Shown: positions 1-6,493, counted from the first letter of the stretch. The stretch is 11,900 bases of DNA from a bacterium (GCA_024231375.1 JAAEQP010001798.1:1-11900), one strand, 5' to 3'. The notes: generated from the letters alone by a model not told the origin. Made by a program: numbers and translations.

Positions 1-1506
1 GCACGATCTCGCAAGAACCCGCCCGAATCCCAACCTGTTTCAAAGGAGGAGGTTACGCCCGAGATCAATGAAGATCTCCTCGACATGGAGCAGGCCATCG
101 CCTTGCTGCGTACCACCCGCCCCACGTTCTACAGATGGCTGCGCGCAGGCAAGGTGAAAGGAATGAAGGTCGGGCGGCAGTGGCGCTTCTATCGGGCCGA
201 CATCGACCAGTTCCTCAAAGGTGAAGCGCCGCAGGTCGACCTTCCCGCCGACATCTCACCTCTCGTGGCGGCGCTGGAAAAGTGCATCCGAGAGGCGGGC
301 GGCACGCCACCGGACGAGGAAGGGTCCAAGCTGCGACAGACCGCGCATCTGACCCTGGCCACGGGTCTCCATCTGCGCGCGAGCGACCTCCACCTTCATG
401 CGCAGGAGGACCGGCAGGCCGTCGTGCGGTGCCGGGTTGACGGAGTGCTGCATGTGGTGGCCGAATTCAGTCGACGCTTGTTGCCTTCGCTGGTGGGCGA
501 ATTCAAAGGGCTCACGGGCGCTAATGTGAACGAGAAGCGGGTGCCTCAGGACGGGCGTGCGGTGGTGCAACTTGGCGACGCGTCCCTCGATCTGCGGTCC
601 ACGTTTCTGCCAACGGCCTTGGGCGAATCAGTCACCATGCGTCTTATCCATCGGGAAGCCGTGGTCCTCGACATTGCCCGGATTGGCTACGCCGAACGCG
701 ACGCTGGCCTGTTGCGGCGCGTGCTGGACGGTGAGTCCGGCCTCATCGTGTTTGCCGGAACCCCTGGGAGCGGACGCACCACGGCGCTATACGCGTCCCT
801 GACCCACTTGAACGATCCCACGCGCAAGCTGGGCACGGTGGAAGACCCCGTCGAACTGTTGTTGCCGGGCGTGGTCCAGGTGCAGGTGGCGCCGGACGCG
901 GGCCTGACGTTTCACGAAGGGCTGAAGTATCTTGCGCGCAGCGACGTGGACGTGTTCGCGTGCGGCGACGTGCGCGACGCTGAAACCATGCGCGTGACGG
1001 CTGCCTTGGGCGCGGCGGAGTTCCTGAGTCTCGCGGCCGTGAACCGGGGCGGCGACGCAGCCGACGTGCTAGCCTACATACTGCGGCTCACTCCCGAGCC
1101 CGCCAAGTGTCGCGATGCGGTTCGCCTCGTGGTCTCCCAGCGCCTCGTGCGCACCCTCTGTGACGCCTGCGCCAAGTCAGGCGAACCGGCACCCGACGCC
1201 TTGGACCAAGCCGAACAGGCGGCTGTAGCGGGTGGGGTGGACTGGCACGCCCTGCGCAAGGCCTTCCGGGTCCCTGTGGGCTGTGGTGAATGCGGCAACA
1301 CCGGATACCGGGGCCGCGCTATCGTCGCAGAAGTCCTCAACGTGACGCCTGAGATTGTGGAAGCCCTACAGCGCGAAGTCTCGACCGACCAAGTCCGGGA
1401 GATCGCCCTGTCCCAAGGTGCCACCACCATGGCGGCCCACGGTGTTCAACTCGCGGCCCAAGGCCGCACCACCCTCGATGAGGTCAACCGGGTGTTGCCG
1501 GACTAA
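1..1506 (+). CDS. HTH (excisionase-type) - GspE/PilB-like ATPase fusion, 5' end outside window
   Basis: The reading frame is open from base 1, so the gene probably begins upstream of the window. The first in-window ATG (85) falls inside the DNA-binding fold: the residues just before it (EDLLD) align with the usual start of excisionase/MerR-like helix-turn-helix domains. Numbering from that ATG, the HTH spans about 1-45. Next comes a GspE N2-like domain (about 85-200, with LRASDLH and KRVPQDGR), then the ATPase core (about 205-350), then a four-cysteine zinc-type motif (C359, C362, C400, C403). The fold is that of type II secretion and type IV pilus motor ATPases, which are cytoplasmic hexamers. 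The catalytic motifs are altered: Walker A reads GTPGSGRT with Arg for Lys, Walker B reads GDVRD where GEIRD is usual, and the His-box histidine is absent. It may therefore be a DNA-binding regulator built on a pilus-ATPase scaffold, with weak or no ATPase activity. Family assignment is confident; the role is inferred. Confidence 0.9.
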   Translation, partial: ARSRKNPPESQPVSKEEVTPEINEDLLDMEQAIALLRTTRPTFYRWLRAGKVKGMKVGRQWRFYRADIDQFLKGEAPQVDLPADISPLVAALEKCIREAGGTPPDEEGSKLRQTAHLTLATGLHLRASDLHLHAQEDRQAVVRCRVDGVLHVVAEFSRRLLPSLVGEFKGLTGANVNEKRVPQDGRAVVQLGDASLDLRSTFLPTALGESVTMRLIHREAVVLDIARIGYAERDAGLLRRVLDGESGLIVFAGTPGSGRTTALYASLTHLNDPTRKLGTVEDPVELLLPGVVQVQVAPDAGLTFHEGLKYLARSDVDVFACGDVRDAETMRVTAALGAAEFLSLAAVNRGGDAADVLAYILRLTPEPAKCRDAVRLVVSQRLVRTLCDACAKSGEPAPDALDQAEQAAVAGGVDWHALRKAFRVPVGCGECGNTGYRGRAIVAEVLNVTPEIVEALQREVSTDQVREIALSQGATTMAAHGVQLAAQGRTTLDEVNRVLPD

Positions 1507-1514
1507 CGGCTGCC

Positions 1515-1531
1515 GGGCCGTCGACCGGCCC
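1515..1531 (+). terminator. Short GC hairpin after the HTH-ATPase gene
   Basis: Six-base-pair perfect stem (GGGCCG / CGGCCC) around a five-base loop, 9 bases after the stop codon at 1506. A C-run follows instead of a T-run, so intrinsic termination would be weak. It may simply protect the mRNA 3' end. Confidence 0.35.
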
Positions 1532-1545
1532 CCCCGTATGACCCT

Positions 1546-1583
1546 CCCCGCCGGGCTAGAATCCAACACCCCGCCCGGCGGGG
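1546..1583. terminator. Inverted repeat between convergent genes (possible bidirectional terminator)
   Basis: Perfect 11-bp inverted repeat CCCCGCCGGGC (1546-1556) / GCCCGGCGGGG (1573-1583) with a 16-base loop. It lies between the stop codons of two convergent genes. No T-run follows on either strand, so the call rests on position and stem strength. Confidence 0.5.
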
Positions 1584-1587
1584 TCCT

Positions 1588-3054
1588 TCAGCTCTGCTCA
1601 ACAAACGCGCACACCCGGTTGCGGCCCAGATCTTTGGCGCGGTACATGGCCTTGTCCGCGTGCTTAATCAGGGCCGCCAGATCGATGGCTTCGTGCGGAA
1701 GCGTCGCCACGCCTACGCTGATGGTAGAGCGCAGCGGGCCGTGCGATGTCGCGAGTTCCCTTGACTCCACCGCTTCCCGGAGCCGCTCGGCGGCGCGGTA
1801 CGCCTCCTCTTCCTGGGCCTCGGGCAAGAGGACCACGAACTCCTCGCCGCCGAACCGGGCCAACACATCCACCTCACGCAACCCCTGTTTCAGCGCCTCC
1901 GCCATGAGCTTCAGGATCTCATCGCCGACGGCATGCCCGTGCTCGTCATTGAAAGCCTTGAAACGGTCCGCATCAATCATCAGCAGACTCAAACTGTGCC
2001 CATAGCGTTTTGCCAGCGCGGCCTGCCGGTTGGCCAACTCCATGAAGTAGCGGCGGTTGAGCAACCCGGTCAACTCGTCCGTGGTGGCTAGGTATTGCAG
2101 GCGCCGCTGGTAGCGGTTTACCACCCACACGATGACCAGAAGGACCACCGCGGTTGCCACAGCGCCTACAAGGAGGTTGCCAAGCAGGGTGCTACGGACC
2201 TCGGCGAGTTCCTTGGCTTCCTCTTGTTCCACAATCAGGAACCAGTCCAGAGCCGGGAAGTACCGCGCGGATACGAACAGATGCTTGCCGCCCCGGTCGA
2301 ACTCGTGTGTCTGCGTGCCCATCCTGGAAGCGAGGATCTTCTCCGCCGTCGGTCCGATTCCCTCCATCTCGCCGATGAAGGTCCTCTCCACCAGCGCCGC
2401 GTCAGGGTGTACCTGAACCAACCCGTCTGAATCGACCATGTAGATCAGGCGGCCGTACTTCTCGCGGAAGGACGCCAGTGTCTGGCCCATGGTGTCCATC
2501 TTGAGCCCCACGCCCGTCACGCCCAGGAACCGGCCTTCGTAATCCTCGAGCCGGTGGTTGATGAACACCGTCAACGTGCCACCCGACGCCTCGTCGTCGT
2601 CAACATCCAAGTCATAAGGGGCATCGAGATCCTTGAACTCGTAATACCAGACATCGTGCTCGTCTTCGGGGCTGATTTGCTTCAGAATTCCATCATAATA
2701 GTAGTAGTTCTTGGTCGACTCCGACACGAAGAAGGCCGTGAAGTACCCGTAGCGTTCCTTGATGGTGCGCAGATACCGCACCACATTGGTTCCGCTCTTC
2801 TCGCCCCCAAGCACCCAGTCCTTCAGAAACGCGTCATGCGCCATGAGCGACGAGTTGTGGATGGGCCGCAGCAGGTCCGTCTGGACCTCCGAGAATACCG
2901 TGTCGCTGATGAGGGGAAGGGTTTCGGTCATGGCGCTATCGCGCAACGACCGCCTCGCCACCAGGAAGTTCAACGCGCTCGTCGACACAAACGAAAGGAG
3001 CAGGATGGCGCCCAGCGCCACCACCAGCTTCGTTCTCAGCGACAATATGCCCAT
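1588..3054 (-). CDS. Membrane-bound diguanylate cyclase with periplasmic Cache-type sensor
   Basis: 488-aa protein predicted to make cyclic di-GMP from two GTP at the inner membrane. A first membrane helix (about 10-32) and a second (about 291-313) flank a periplasmic region of about 255 residues. That region looks like a double Cache sensor of the type with a WYYEF motif (136-140) after a YYYYDG stretch, ending at LDWFLIVEQ. The GGDEF domain (about 322-485) carries DELTGLLNRR, the metal-binding D361, and the active-site signature GGEEF at 402-406. An RxxD motif (R393-D396) lies five residues before GGEEF, matching the inhibitory I-site, so product feedback is expected. All catalytic motifs look intact. 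The start is supported by a GAGGAAGG-like ribosome site just upstream on the minus strand. The ligand is unknown; nothing nearby identifies it. It may be monocistronic, as it has its own promoter and no co-directional neighbour in view. Confidence 0.95.
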   Translation of the reverse strand: MGILSLRTKLVVALGAILLLSFVSTSALNFLVARRSLRDSAMTETLPLISDTVFSEVQTDLLRPIHNSSLMAHDAFLKDWVLGGEKSGTNVVRYLRTIKERYGYFTAFFVSESTKNYYYYDGILKQISPEDEHDVWYYEFKDLDAPYDLDVDDDEASGGTLTVFINHRLEDYEGRFLGVTGVGLKMDTMGQTLASFREKYGRLIYMVDSDGLVQVHPDAALVERTFIGEMEGIGPTAEKILASRMGTQTHEFDRGGKHLFVSARYFPALDWFLIVEQEEAKELAEVRSTLLGNLLVGAVATAVVLLVIVWVVNRYQRRLQYLATTDELTGLLNRRYFMELANRQAALAKRYGHSLSLLMIDADRFKAFNDEHGHAVGDEILKLMAEALKQGLREVDVLARFGGEEFVVLLPEAQEEEAYRAAERLREAVESRELATSHGPLRSTISVGVATLPHEAIDLAALIKHADKAMYRAKDLGRNRVCAFVEQS

Positions 3055-3099
3055 GTGCGCACCTTCCTCCCCGATAGAAAGACCACACGCCGTCTCGTG

Positions 3100-3128
3100 A
3101 CTCTACCTCACTTCGCCCAATGGCACAA
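3100..3128 (-). promoter_or_regulatory. Putative sigma70-like promoter of the diguanylate cyclase gene
   Basis: On the minus strand, TTGTGC (3128-3123) is followed by a 17-bp spacer and TAGAGT (3105-3100). This places a transcript start near 3092, about 40 bases ahead of the ATG at 3054. The spacing is ideal; the hexamers are moderate matches. Confidence 0.45.
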
Positions 3129-3186
3129 GGGATTCCTTCTGATGACCGTGCGGCGGTTGACGTTCGCATCAAGTAGGGGCAGAGAG

Positions 3187-3374
3187 TGTCCAACCCTGCC
3201 GGGTTGCGGCGGTAGGATGCGGCTACCCCAGGTAGGCGCGTGTCCGGGGACGGACCCCTGCGCCAACCTCGGGCTTTGATTGTTCAATCCTGCCGGGTTG
3301 CGGCGGTAAGGTGCGGCTACTCCAGGTAGGCGCGTGTTCGGGGACGGACCCCTGCACCAACCTGGGGCTCTGAG
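3187..3374. repeat. Two head-to-tail copies of a 94-bp structured repeat
   Basis: Copy 1 (3187-3280) and copy 2 (3281-3374) are directly adjacent and differ at about 10 of 94 positions, mostly by transitions. Copy 1 contains several inverted repeats: AACCC/GGGTT (3192-3205), GGTAG/CTACC (3211-3227), and a two-level hairpin with outer arms AGGTAGGCGC/GCGCCAACCT (3230-3239 and 3260-3269, one mismatch) and inner arms GTCCG/CGGAC (3242-3255). Copy 2 keeps most of the two-level hairpin, partly through G-U pairing. No convincing coding frame was found. It resembles REP/BIME-type interspersed repeats in design, but the family is not one I can name. Confidence 0.85.
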
Positions 3375-3535
3375 TGCCCAGCCCTTCCGGGCTGCTCGGA
3401 GAACACGGACTCTCCCTTCAGAACCCGGAGGGTTCGACATTCAGAGCCCAGGGTTGCGCGGGCAGGTTCCGTAGGAACCTGCCGGGCTACCCTGGGGACG
3501 CCGCCCCTCTCCTCGGAACCCGGCAGGGTTCGACC
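3375..3535. repeat. Cluster of REP-like hairpins next to the tandem repeat
   Basis: Contains CAGCCC/GGGCTG (3379-3394), GAACCC/GGGTTC twice (3421-3435 and 3516-3531, each followed by GAC), and a strong compound hairpin at 3447-3496. The compound hairpin has perfect outer arms CCCAGGGT/ACCCTGGG and perfect inner arms GGCAGGTTCC/GGAACCTGCC around a GTA loop. TCAGAGCCCAG at 3441-3451 is also nearly the inverse of the end of the preceding tandem repeat (3362-3373). Short frames here look spurious. The pattern fits a palindromic interspersed repeat cluster, whether a non-autonomous element or structured RNA. Confidence 0.75.
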
Positions 3536-3553
3536 GCTTGTCCCTCCGCAAGA

Positions 3554-3582
3554 TTGCGTTCGTCATGCCCAGCCGATATGCT
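3554..3582 (+). promoter_or_regulatory. Putative promoter of the SGNH hydrolase gene
   Basis: TTGCGT (3554-3559), 17-bp spacer, TATGCT (3577-3582). The predicted transcript start is near 3589, about 42 bases before the TTG start codon. The -10 is identical to the one proposed ahead of cinA. Confidence 0.45.
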
Positions 3583-3630
3583 TGTCCACGTTCCATCCAC
3601 CGGCTTCGACATTCAACCTGGAGGTGTTCC

Positions 3631-4374
3631 TTGGACGCGTCCCGCACACAATTCGCTTCTTTGGCCCTGGCGTTCGCGATTACCCTCGCCGCCGCCGCAC
3701 CCTGCGCCGCCCACCAAGAGAAGACCGACATCGGCCTGAAGACCGCCGCCGACGCGTGGCAGTTCTACCGCGAGCAGGCGTCCGATCCCGGGACACCCCG
3801 AGTCCTCCTCATCGGCGATTCCATCGTCAACGGCTACCGCGGCACGGTCGTCAACGAGTTGAACGGCAAGGCCGCCATCGACACGTGGTTGACGCCGTTG
3901 AACATGAAGAACGGGAACCTGCTGCCCGATCTCAAGATCGTCCTGAGCCAAGGGCCCTACGCTGTCGTCCATTTCAACCTCGGCTTGCACGGCTGGAAGC
4001 CCGGCACCTACGCCGAAGGCGAGCACGAAGCCCTGTTGCGCGAATTCGTGGCCGCCATCAAGAAGGACGCGCCCGACGCCAAACTCATCTGGGGCAGCAT
4101 CACCCCGATCACCGTCCGTGACAACCCCACCGAACTCGACCCCGAACACAACCCCACCATCATCGACCGCAACAAGACCGCCGCCCGCGTCATGAAAGAC
4201 ATGAAGGTCACGGTCGACGACCTCTACACCCTCATGGCCGACAAGCTCGACCTCGCCGCCGGCGACAAGTACCACTGGAAAGGCGAAGGCCGCAAGATAC
4301 AAGGCAAGCAAGCTGCCAAGTACGTCCGGAAGGCGCTGGGGATTGCGGAGCCGGAGTCCAAGGAGGGGTCCTAG
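3631..4374 (+). CDS. Secreted SGNH/GDSL-family hydrolase
   Basis: 247-aa protein predicted to be an exported esterase or deacylase, possibly removing acyl groups from carbohydrates; the substrate is unknown. The start is taken as TTG at 3631 because a full GGAGGT (3620-3625) sits 5 bases upstream and the frame then opens with a signal peptide (hydrophobic about 8-23, cleavage likely after CAA near residue 27). An earlier TTG at 3538 would add 31 residues with no such features. SGNH blocks: block I GDSIVNG (62-68, Ser64 nucleophile); block III region HFNLGLHGW (114-122) in place of the classical GxND; block V DKYH (Asp212, His215) supplying the rest of the triad. From memory, FNxGLH is typical of a Planctomycete-like SGNH subgroup. 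It stands alone between a repeat cluster and cinA, with no sugar-processing partner adjacent. Confidence 0.88.
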   Translation: MDASRTQFASLALAFAITLAAAAPCAAHQEKTDIGLKTAADAWQFYREQASDPGTPRVLLIGDSIVNGYRGTVVNELNGKAAIDTWLTPLNMKNGNLLPDLKIVLSQGPYAVVHFNLGLHGWKPGTYAEGEHEALLREFVAAIKKDAPDAKLIWGSITPITVRDNPTELDPEHNPTIIDRNKTAARVMKDMKVTVDDLYTLMADKLDLAAGDKYHWKGEGRKIQGKQAAKYVRKALGIAEPESKEGS

Positions 4375-4400
4375 ATCTCCTATTCCCCCTTCCGGCTCCC

Positions 4401-4450
4401 ATTCGAGCCCATCTCCGCCCGATTCGAGCCCATTCGTGACAATCTTCCTC
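4401..4450. repeat. Degenerate 10-11-bp short tandem repeat
   Basis: ATTCGAGCCCAT occurs at 4401-4412 and again at 4422-4433, with related units between and after (ATCTCCGCCCG, ATTCGTGACA, ATCTTCCTCT), a rough 10-11-bp period. I recall similar ATTCGTG-type intergenic arrays in several bacterial phyla, where they give spurious WARMGA-like frames. It lies between the hydrolase stop and the cinA promoter. Confidence 0.6.
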
Positions 4451-4459
4451 TCTCCCCCA

Positions 4460-4488
4460 TTGAAGCCCAGCCCCCGGCCCGGTATGCT
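4460..4488 (+). promoter_or_regulatory. Putative cinA promoter
   Basis: TTGAAG (4460-4465), 17-bp spacer, TATGCT (4483-4488): four of six consensus matches in each hexamer. The predicted start near 4495 leaves a leader of about 35 bases. Confidence 0.5.
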
Positions 4489-4529
4489 TCATAGGTTTGT
4501 TGAGACCACTCTGGAGATTGGATACCCCG

Positions 4530-5702
4530 ATGCAAGCTGAAATCGTGATGATTGGTACCGAGTTGTTGCTGGGCCAGATTGTGGATACGAACGCCGCGTT
4601 CATGGGTAAGACCTTGGCCGAACACGGCATCAACCTGTTCCAGAAGACGACGGTAGGCGACAACCGCGAACGCATCTTGCGCGTGTTGGACACGGCGCTG
4701 GACCGGGCGGACGTGGTGCTGACGTCGGGCGGGCTTGGGCCGACCGAGGACGACATCACCCGCGATTGCATTGCCGAGTTGACGGGGCGGCCGCTGGAAT
4801 TCCGCGACGATCTGTTCGAGGAGTTGGCGGCGCGGTTCGCGAGTTTCAAACGTCCCATGACGGAGAACAACAAACGACAGGCTTACGCGCCCAAAGGCGC
4901 GACCAGCATCCCCAACCCGAACGGCACGGCGCCGGGTCTCATCGTCGAGGACGACCGCGGCATCATCATGGCTATGCCGGGCGTGCCCATCGAACTGTAC
5001 GCCATGCTCACCGACAGCGTTATCCCCTTTCTGCGCAACAAGTTCGGCCTGGACGGGCTGCTTCACTACCGCGTGCTGAAGGTGTGCGGCCTAGGCGAGT
5101 CCAGCGTGGACAACGCTATCGGCGAGGTGATCAACGCCTACGACAACCCCAAGATCGGCCTGCTGGCGTCACCGGACGCCGTGCGCATCCGTATCTCAGC
5201 CCGCGCCAACGACTTGGACGAGGCAAACGCCCTCATCGACGAAGCGGAGGCCAAGGTCCGCGAACGGCTCCCCGGCCTCATCATGGGCGTCGACGACGAC
5301 ACCCTCGAGGGGGTTGTGGAACGCCTGCTCGACGAGCGTGGGTGGACCCTGGCCTTGGCCGAATCCTACACCGGCGGCATGATGGCTCAGCGGTTGACGG
5401 CTGCGGGCGGCGCGTGCTTCATGGGGGGCTATGTCATTTCGTTACAGCATGTTATCGGCTCTGATCTGGCCGTCACTGCCCAGGAATGGGCATGCCGAAC
5501 CCGCGACCAACACGGTGCCAGCGCGGGCTTGTCGCTCTTCGCCGATATTGAAAAAGGCCAGGCCGTTGCCGCGTTGGTGACCCCCGAAGGCGACCGGACC
5601 TGGGAATTCGGTTTCACCGGCCTTAGCGAACGCATCCAGGTCCGGGGAACCGTGACCTGTCTAGAACGGGTGCGGCGTTTCTTGACCGGGACGGAAGCAT
5701 AG
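4530..5702 (+). CDS. cinA: CinA-like protein: intact COG1058 domain, degenerate NMN-deamidase domain
   Basis: 390 aa, close to usual CinA length. The N-terminal MoaB/MogA-like domain (about 1-170) has the family signatures GTELLLGQIVDTN (9-21), TSGGLGPTEDD (65-75), PNPNGTAPG (128-136) and MPGVPIEL (149-156). In characterised CinA this domain hydrolyses ADP-ribose. A linker domain (about 175-255) follows. The C-terminal domain (about 258-388) corresponds to PncC nicotinamide-nucleotide amidase. It keeps AESYTGG (277-283) but lacks the YSNxxK-like segment (SLQHVI here) and the GIAGPGGG loop, and is shorter than usual. I infer loss of deamidase activity while the fold remains. ATG 4530 is chosen because family similarity begins there; GGAG lies at 4513-4516 with a long 13-base spacing. 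An upstream TTG at 4497 would add 11 unlike residues. Confidence 0.92.
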   Translation: MQAEIVMIGTELLLGQIVDTNAAFMGKTLAEHGINLFQKTTVGDNRERILRVLDTALDRADVVLTSGGLGPTEDDITRDCIAELTGRPLEFRDDLFEELAARFASFKRPMTENNKRQAYAPKGATSIPNPNGTAPGLIVEDDRGIIMAMPGVPIELYAMLTDSVIPFLRNKFGLDGLLHYRVLKVCGLGESSVDNAIGEVINAYDNPKIGLLASPDAVRIRISARANDLDEANALIDEAEAKVRERLPGLIMGVDDDTLEGVVERLLDERGWTLALAESYTGGMMAQRLTAAGGACFMGGYVISLQHVIGSDLAVTAQEWACRTRDQHGASAGLSLFADIEKGQAVAALVTPEGDRTWEFGFTGLSERIQVRGTVTCLERVRRFLTGTEA

Positions 5703-5703
5703 A

Positions 5704-5719
5704 ATCTCAAATTTGAGAT
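5704..5719. repeat. Perfect 16-bp AT-rich palindrome after cinA
   Basis: ATCTCAAATTTGAGAT is a perfect palindrome starting 2 bases after the cinA stop codon, in otherwise GC-rich DNA. Related TTTGAGAT tracts are common interspersed intergenic repeats in many bacteria (from memory, they give ISNLK-like spurious frames). There is no T-tract typical of a terminator. Confidence 0.6.
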
Positions 5720-5914
5720 CTCATATTCTGTTTGATTGCAGTGGGTTACGGCTTCTACTGTCCGAGAGCGCTCCCGCTCGTATCTGACAGCAGACTTGCC
5801 CCGCTGAAGTGAATTCAGAGCCAAGAACCCGCATCCCCGCGCCCCTGGAAAGCCGTGCCGTCTCTCGATTCTCCACAAGGTCCCCGGAATGCATCCCGTC
5901 CGTCCAGAGTTTAC
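5720..5914. other. Intergenic stretch without recognisable gene
   Basis: Together with the flanking palindrome and promoter this makes a gap of about 315 bases between cinA and the RlpA-like gene. Short frames on the minus strand have no start signals and no familiar protein character. I see only a small GAGCGCTC palindrome near 5765. Confidence 0.5.
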
Positions 5915-5944
5915 TTGACAAGGGCCGCCGGCATTAGGTACCAT
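5915..5944 (+). promoter_or_regulatory. Promoter of the RlpA-like gene
   Basis: Perfect -35 TTGACA (5915-5920), 18-bp spacer, -10 TACCAT (5939-5944). The predicted start near 5951 gives a leader of about 67 bases. It has the best -35 match in the window. Confidence 0.6.
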
Positions 5945-6017
5945 TCCCGAATTCTTCGCGAGGCGGTGCGGCCTCAAAACGGAGAATCTTGACCCATCTA
6001 GGAGCTGCTTCAGAACT

Positions 6018-6383
6018 ATGTTTGAGATAGTTGCATTGATGCTGCTCTCCCAGCAACCGATGGCGCCGGTTGCAGAAGGAATAGCTTCGTACTATTCCGT
6101 GGAGAGCAGTGGTGACGTGACGGCCTCAGGCGACACCATGCGTGACGACGCCATGACCTGCGCCATGTTGGATGGCGAATTTGGCACGCATTATCTGGTG
6201 GTCGCCGAGAACGGCAATGCCGTGGTCGTCCGTTTGAATGATCGAGGTCCATACATCAAAGGCCGCGTGATCGACCTCACGCCGGCCGCGATCCGCAAGT
6301 TGCACCCAACGGACGGGCTCTTGAAGGTTAAGGTGTTCCAATTGGGGCAAGCGCCTCCACCGATGCCTTCGAAGGTTCGTTAG
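6018..6383 (+). CDS. Small RlpA-like double-psi beta-barrel protein
   Basis: 121-aa protein that is almost entirely one RlpA-type barrel (about 21-112). RlpA proteins act in the envelope; the Pseudomonas aeruginosa protein is a lytic transglycosylase cutting glycan strands that lack stem peptides. Signatures seen here are GIASYYS (21-27), TASGDTM (35-41), LNDRGPYIKGRVIDLT (73-88) and a closing LLKVKVFQLG. The Asp of NDRGP, thought catalytic, is kept. The usual Glu in TASGE is Asp, and the His of the TAAH segment is Met (TCAM, 47-50), so activity is uncertain. There is no SPOR domain, unlike full-length RlpA. The N-terminus is short and hydrophobic (IVALMLL) without basic residues, so it is a poor signal peptide. 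AGGAG at 6000-6004 lies 13 bases before the ATG and no alternative in-frame start was found. It appears monocistronic, with its own promoter and terminator. The family name is fairly secure; function is less so. Confidence 0.82.
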   Translation: MFEIVALMLLSQQPMAPVAEGIASYYSVESSGDVTASGDTMRDDAMTCAMLDGEFGTHYLVVAENGNAVVVRLNDRGPYIKGRVIDLTPAAIRKLHPTDGLLKVKVFQLGQAPPPMPSKVR

Positions 6384-6390
6384 TCCAGCG

Positions 6391-6452
6391 ACCAGACCCA
6401 GAGGGGCGGCCCGGTGGTTTTTTCACCGCTCGGGCCGCCCCGATCTGGTTTT
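6391..6452 (+). terminator. Strong intrinsic terminator after the RlpA-like gene
   Basis: Perfect 11-bp stem GGGGCGGCCCG (6403-6413) / CGGGCCGCCCC (6431-6441) with an inner GGTG/CACC hairpin around a T-run. An outer ACCAGA/TCTGGT pairing (6391-6396, 6444-6449) ends in TTTT. It separates this gene from the GH2 gene. Confidence 0.85.
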
Positions 6453-6464
6453 GGCCGCGTCGCG

Positions 6465-6493
6465 TTGCGGGATTCCTTCCCATGCGCTACACT
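6465..6493 (+). promoter_or_regulatory. Putative GH2 gene promoter
   Basis: TTGCGG (6465-6470), 17-bp spacer, TACACT (6488-6493), directly after the preceding terminator. The predicted start near 6500 gives a 40-base leader. Confidence 0.45.

Noticed and set aside
42..53. AAAGGAGGAGGT as a ribosome site for a start at 68 or 85
   Set aside because: The ATG at 68 is out of frame and soon stops. The ATG at 85 is 30 or more bases away and falls inside the HTH. The purine run reads as coding (KEEV).
85..230. Phage or integrative-element excisionase gene
   Set aside because: The excisionase-like HTH is fused in frame to a secretion-ATPase scaffold, and there is no integrase or attachment site nearby.
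2554..3279. Plus-strand frame opposite the diguanylate cyclase and running into the repeats
   Set aside because: It overlaps a well-supported gene on the other strand, shows no domain character, and its tail is only translated repeat.
3187..3374. CRISPR array
   Set aside because: There are only two directly adjacent 94-bp copies with no unique spacers and no cas genes.
3613..4311. Minus-strand frame of 232 codons opposite the SGNH hydrolase
   Set aside because: It is antisense to a protein with signal peptide, GDS and DxxH motifs, and its own translation has no recognisable features.
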